Below are positions 38,168 through 38,216 of a DNA stretch of 38,216 nt, one piece after another. The DNA is from JAPLJU01 sp036725345. Its GTDB lineage: Bacteria; Desulfobacterota; Syntrophia; Syntrophales; UBA2192. The translations under genes and the position numbers were made by a program. Numbering within the stretch: position 1 is the first letter of the stretch; each line of letters begins with the position of its first letter. The notes beneath the pieces were generated by a model. It ran no database searches, had not been told where the DNA came from, and saw nothing but the letters and a program-made list of their open reading frames with translations. Location of the stretch: assembly GCA_036725345.1 (NCBI GenBank), contig DAIMEJ010000021.1, forward strand, positions 1-38,216, read 5' to 3'.

Positions 38168-38216
38168 GAGCAACTGTGTTTCGAGTCAAGGTAATTAACT
38201 AAGCATATTTCCAATA

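Overview
The window is a GC-rich stretch of bacterial chromosome, almost all of it core genes. Gene content and order (argS-SPOR-ffh-rpsP-khpA-rimM-trmD-SPOUT-rplS, a PxxKW cysteine-rich protein, a mannose-type PTS IID next to HPr and EI, a GEMM riboswitch ahead of minor pilins) suggest a deltaproteobacterium in the broad sense, probably Desulfobacterota/Syntrophales. This placement is inference from gene families and synteny; no 16S gene is present.

Layout, left to right. 1-1783: tmRNA, smpB and a TtcA-type tRNA thiolase, all on the minus strand. 1982-3271: enolase on the plus strand, convergent with a minus-strand cluster (3362-8750) for PTS IID, HPr, EI and the glycerol-3-phosphate acyltransferase PlsB. 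9036-9314: the PxxKW protein on the plus strand, behind a leader that contains a terminator-like hairpin. 9486-17229: the conserved translation cluster tRNA-Val, thrS, infC, rpmI, rplT, pheS, pheT, ihfA, merR-like (minus). infC appears to start at an ATA codon. 17301-21201: rnhB, yraN, rsmI, an unrecognised acidic protein, a DUF799-like lipoprotein and pgsA. 21293-27908: an argS-to-rplS translation and secretion operon preceded by its own promoter and an intrinsic terminator (a probable attenuator).

28194-34803: type IV pilus genes on the minus strand: prepilin peptidase, then a GEMM-class cyclic dinucleotide riboswitch, then fimT-pilV-pilW-pilX-pilY1 ending in a strong terminator. Between riboswitch and fimT lies an unannotated 39-codon reading frame with a signal-peptide-like sequence. 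Its Shine-Dalgarno can pair with a segment directly 3' of the aptamer. A sigma54-like box follows just before fimT. This is the most interesting region of the window.

34896-38216: RmlC-like epimerase and RmlA (minus), separated by degenerate 7-mer and 9-mer tandem repeats; then ribD and a NusG paralogue on the plus strand. The NusG paralogue is followed by two mutually exclusive hairpins, one terminator-like. This looks like the start of a polysaccharide locus that continues past the window.

No insertion sequences, prophage genes, CRISPR arrays or rRNA genes were seen.
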